A stretch of DNA of 64,000 bases, from the NCBI RefSeq assembly GCF_009727055.1, contig NC_052357.1, positions 13,220,875 through 13,284,874 of the forward strand, read 5' to 3'. This document shows, one piece after another, positions 60,326 to 64,000 of the stretch (the first letter of the stretch is position 1; each line of letters starts with the position of its first letter). The stretch comes from Benincasa hispida (Eukaryota > Streptophyta > Magnoliopsida > Cucurbitales > Cucurbitaceae). The translations under genes and the position numbers were made by a program. Below the pieces are notes generated by a model. The model made no database searches. It had not been told where the DNA came from and saw only the letters and a program-made list of their open reading frames with translations.

Positions 60326-61512
60326 TGTTAGGGTTGATGTCCTAAAGTCTCGTGTCCTGTAGTTTGTAAACAGTTTGTACGAACGCTTATGTTGTATAAT
60401 ATATGATATTTACTTCATATCTTGTTTTTTGCTCAGTTGTATATTTTATTTGCTTTACCACAAACTAATAAATATAAAATTCCTAGTTATCTGTATGTAA
60501 CTTAAGCATGTATGTGGTGCATACAAGTGGATCATGTCTTGAGTGATAACCAAAATGGTCTGTAGTATATGAATATAGGAGGGAAACCTTATCCTGGTAA
60601 TGCTACGGATGCAGCCCACTTTGTAGAATGGTCACAAGTATTGTGACTTGTCACAGATGGTCTGATTCTGATCATTTGTGTAGGGGACATGCGAGCGGGG
60701 GCGTCCTATACAAAGAGTTTGTATAAGACCTGAACACAAAGTGTTGACGTCTCGTTATATAACACCGTTCATGACAAAGACTTCACTTCACTAGGATGAC
60801 CATAGGTAATATGACTTCAATCCTGAGTGAGTTAGAAACTCCTGCCATTGAGGGCGGTCCTTTGATTTGTATGGGTGCGAGTGGCCAGATCGCCGATTCA
60901 AACCTACCATTTTGGAGATTTGCCTGATTTGGGAGTTGAGAACTCAACTACACAAGATGGAATTCAGTCCTTCCCCGAAGCAGGGGTAAATAGATAGACA
61001 GCTCCCTTAAGGACTGATTTCAGGGCTTGAACGATGTGGCGCCACACACCTTCTATTGGCCCGAGAGGTGTTCAGACATAGTTGGACTATGTTGTATTTT
61101 TCATTAAAGGAATCAGTGGTACTTAAGGAGTGACATGTAACTACAGGAGCAAAATGGTAAATTGGCCCAGCGGTACTTACGAGCATCTGTAAAGGGTCAT
61201 CGTACTCATGATTGGTTATATTCGATGGACACAGAAATATATCTGTGGTAAAAAGAGTTCAGTTGTTGGTCTTTAGTGGAATGTTTGGCAGTTAATAGAT
61301 GGCGGATCTCGTGGCTAAAGAGTTTAGTCAGCTATTCACGTATCGTTGGAGCTTCGAGCCACAGGTCCATTAGGTCCCCAAGGTAGATTGGATAAAGTCG
61401 AGAGTCGGTGTTTGGGTCAGTTTGAAATGTTCAAATTGACAAGAGGGAGTTCAATTATATATGATATAATTGACTAAATGTATGTGATGCATTATTTTGG
61501 AGGAAATTAGAT
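60326..61512 (+). repeat. 3' LTR (5' part only) of forward copia element
   Basis: Starts TGTTAGGGTTGATGTCC and follows the LTR for 1.19 kb to GGAAATTAGATATAA, where it joins MULE sequence at a shared ATAA. The missing part is nearly complementary to what remains in the 5' LTR; about 110 bp are absent from both. Confidence 0.83.
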
Positions 61513-61903
61513 ATAAGTGGTTTCCCTTGCATGCCACGCCTTATCGTAACTTATGTTTACGTCGTACTCTTTCTTCATGTCCTCAACGATATGACGAGGT
61601 TTATAAACACGTCTTATGCCTGTAAACTTGTCTTTGATTAGTTCACCAACTACCGCAGCTGTTGCTTGTCTATTTAAAATTTCAATAGAACGTGTGTGCG
61701 ACCGCATATACTTCGTGATCTTAAATATGTCACATCCTGGAATTTTCACTAAACGAAGGCTCCACTTACAATTATCCTCTATACATTTAATAGTAGACAA
61801 AGATTTCGTTGACTTCCTTACCTTATATTCAAAATTATTGTTTATGCACAGAATAGACAATCTCATTTTTAAATCACTCTTCCTCAAAAAAATTATGTCC
61901 ACA
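61513..61903 (-). pseudogene. second MULE copy: MuDR-type N-terminal zinc region
   Basis: The minus strand encodes FLRKSDLKMRLSILCINNNFEYK through CIEDNCKWSLRL and VVGELIKDKFTG to YDKAWHARETTY. It is closely similar to 52330-52699 but with distinct substitutions. The transposase core is missing because the sequence joins a copia LTR at about 61513. On its 5' side the homology ends at CAAAAAAATT, next to an LTR of another family. Confidence 0.82.
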
Positions 61904-62748
61904 TGATTTAACCATAATCAGCAAGTTGACCCTTCACAGTTTGTTCGTAATAACGGTTGGGTCAAATATCTGTTTTACCCCCGAGATTACGTCTTATTCC
62001 TCAAGTCCCTATTGATCCTCTAATGAACAACTGGTTTGTGATCCAATCACTAAACCAAACTCTCTCAGTCTAGTGAGAAGTTGGGGCCCCTTGTTCAAGA
62101 CCTGGATTTAGTACTTGAAAGAACAACCTTTCTCCTATCCCTAAATCTGGTAGGCGTGAACTCCGTTTTGCACCCTATGTCCCCAGCTATCTATCCGATC
62201 TTACCCCTGAAATGGGAGTCTTATTGAGCCCGTGTTGTTGAGCCAACCCTCAACTATGCAAATCTAAGGGCAATCCTGAATAAACAGGAGTTCATAGTTA
62301 GCTCAGGATTAAGATCGAGTTACCTAGGTCATCTAGGTGAAATAGTCCATCTTAAACAGTAAACAACATTATAAAGTAAGAGTGACTTATTTCTTGGTCA
62401 TGATCTTGTGCAAAGTCATTGCATAGGAAGCCCTCACTCCTCATATCACAACATGTACGAATTAGGATCACATCGTATGTAACACTTACTATATAGTAGG
62501 GCGTATTCAATGGTGTTACCAAAATAAGGTACCCAACCTCATTCATATACCATAGATCATTTTGACTATTTACTCGAACCCGGTCCACTCTTATGTCTCC
62601 ACATAAAGTTCACATACTCATACAATAGTCATGAGTCTTATTTTATTGGATTTAGACTTTCATACAATTTATGAGATCAATAACAAGTATATAATAGAAA
62701 ATGTTTATTATTTACAAACTGCGAGTTTTTAGGACATAAAATCTAACA
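61904..62748 (-). repeat. LTR of a third family, inserted in MULE
   Basis: On the minus strand it begins TGTTAGATTTTATGTCC at 62748 and has the general make-up of a copia LTR (for example ATTTGTAAATAATAAACATT just after the start). MULE sequence lies on both sides. The 3' end near 61904-61915 (GTGGACA) is uncertain, and no target duplication was confirmed. No internal retroelement sequence was seen, so it is probably a solo LTR. Confidence 0.6.
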
Positions 62749-63022
62749 GAAAAATCGCCCCGGAAGAAGGAAGCAAACATCACCGTCATTCCGTATGTAC
62801 TATAGAAGGGCTTCAAAGTCAAGCTTATATTTAACTCTTATAACAACATCAAACTCTAAGCAACTTACATTTGCAACCCTGTAAATGTAAGCTTTAAGTT
62901 CTTCATACTTCAAGGTTCAAGGTAATAGGTACAACGATTCATGTTAGCTCGCCTCCAACATACAAATTTTGGTTTTCATCCCAATGACCTCTGTATTGAA
63001 TTAGTACACACTTTTTTGTCAT
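62749..63022 (-). pseudogene. MULE 5' coding end
   Basis: From the minus-strand ATG at 63022 the translation reads MTKKCVLIQYRGHWDENQ, NLYVGGELT, then a stop. In a shifted frame YEELKAYIYRVANV, FDVVIRVKYKLDFEALL and YIRNDGDVCFLL follow. This is the N-terminal domain of plant MULE transposases. TTTGTAG just before the ATG could be a leader-intron acceptor. It continues into 61903 after removal of the inserted LTR. Confidence 0.7.
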
Positions 63023-63700
63023 CCTACAAAGCAAGAGAACATTTTTTATTAAGCAGATAGTAATACACATGAATCTCTCTCACTGTCACTCCCAAGTGCT
63101 CTCGCTCTTACGCTGCCGCTCAATCTCACTCTCTCCCTATTGCTCAATGTCGCTCTTTCCACCTTTCTCGCTGTCGCTCTCTCTCTCCACCTTTCTCATT
63201 GTCGCTCTTTCTCACACCCCTTTCGTTATGCTATTTACAATGTCTATTTACATACCTTTCTTGAGACCACGTTTCTACAAACACCAATGAAACCAAGTTC
63301 AAGAAAAGTCTGTTCCCTTATGAAAAACCTGTTCTGAAAACTCCATTTGGTTCCGAAAAACTCCGCTCTGGAAAACCTCGTTCAATAAATCTCCGTTCAA
63401 CAAAATGACTGTTCAAATGAAGTTTAGATTTTAAAGAATTCACCATTACATATTTTGTTGTGTGTTAACGATTAAGTTGTAGACAGATTTCGTGAAAATT
63501 GCAAATCAATCGTACAGTGACAAACAATCACATCACGATGGAAGATAAACAGACAGCGAGAGCGAGGTCCAAGTAGCGAGAGCGAGACGGTTATCAGGGG
63601 TAATTCATATAATCTCGTACCGTGATGACGTAAGCAAAGGGTCAATTGACATTATTTTTTAAAAATTGGTCATTTGACCAAAAATTGGGTCATCCGTACA
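63023..63700 (-). mobile_element. MULE upstream/terminal region
   Basis: CT-rich tracts with repeated CGCTCT words (63075-63220) and their complement AGCGAGAGCGAG (63545-63590) lie upstream of the MULE gene. The outer part, read on the minus strand, contains GGATGACCCAA, TCAAATGACCA and CGCTCTCGCT, like the TIR of the element at 22770-23300. It is probably the MULE's terminal inverted repeat. The other terminus is not in the window. Confidence 0.45.
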
Positions 63701-64000
63701 AATTTCCCACATTTAGGACATCTGATACTTCTCTTTCTTCTGTTTCCCTTTACTTTTTTCCATTCCATCTCGTAATTTCCTTGTTGGTTCATCTATAGGC
63801 GGTACGAAGAACCAACGACGACACAATTTCAAAAAAAATCTCTGTAGACCACCTATTGGGAAAAAAAAAATAATGCATTTCCCTTCTTCTGTTCACTAAA
63901 ACCCAAAATTTTCTTCAGAGCTTGAAGTTGTCGTTGTCACCATGGTTCGTCTTCCTACTCATTGATTTCCCTTTCCGAACAATGTTCTTGGAGTTTTTTA
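63701..64000 (+). other. possible 5' end of a plus-strand gene
   Basis: The composition changes to a CT-rich, leader-like sequence. CACCATGG near 63940 is a strong plant start context, but the frame stops after MVRLPTH, so a real gene would need a splice within the first codons. No TATA box was assigned and the sequence ends before this can be decided. Confidence 0.25.

Overview
The window looks like nuclear DNA of a flowering plant. Introns, long LTRs, plant-type A20/AN1 zinc-finger genes and AT-rich intergenic DNA with long homopolymers all point that way. The retrotransposon proteins resemble, from memory, gag/pol sequences common in cucurbit genomes, so a cucurbit is my best guess (inference, no search was run). 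Only three intact protein genes are supported, all on the minus strand in the quieter middle: an A20/AN1 stress-associated protein (33238-33717), a second A20/AN1 protein of a different subtype (38670-39188, with a probable 5'UTR intron and a TATA box near 41452), and an unnamed, probably organelle-targeted membrane protein (42877-43722).

Left flank (1-16190) is a retroelement nest. A decayed Ty3/gypsy (Athila-type) integrase end is followed by an LTR, a tRNA-Asp-type primer site and a gag start, so integrase-LTR-gag share one LTR. The gag is cut off by a reverse-oriented Ty1/copia element with unusually long LTRs (about 2 kb; 5113-16190). That copia element has lost most of gag, protease and RT and carries an inverted gypsy LTR plus 3' noncoding region. 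Two assembly scars lie here: a 38-bp Nextera mate-pair junction adapter at 14446-14483, and a single N at 7343 between two copies of a 74-bp sequence.

Middle (16190-46200): intergenic DNA with a 598-bp TIR element, a CACTA end, MITE-like elements, a reverse short-LTR copia element (23405-30975) with a triplicated gag segment and a nested fragment of the long-LTR copia family, then the three genes, then a second short-LTR copia remnant (44010-46200).

Right flank (46200-64000): several forward long-LTR copia pieces, including a solo LTR with target-site duplication inside another LTR, a decayed near-complete gag-pol copy (53137-61512), and pieces of a MULE (Mutator-like) DNA transposon fused to LTRs on both sides. 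The MULE 5' part is itself split by an LTR of a third family. The last 300 bases may hold the 5' end of another gene.

I found no convincing new gene system. The most distinctive unexplained pattern is the dense array of near-palindromic CGATCG-centred motifs in the LTRs and untranslated leader of the long-LTR copia family. Every transposon coding region seen is broken by stops or frameshifts.
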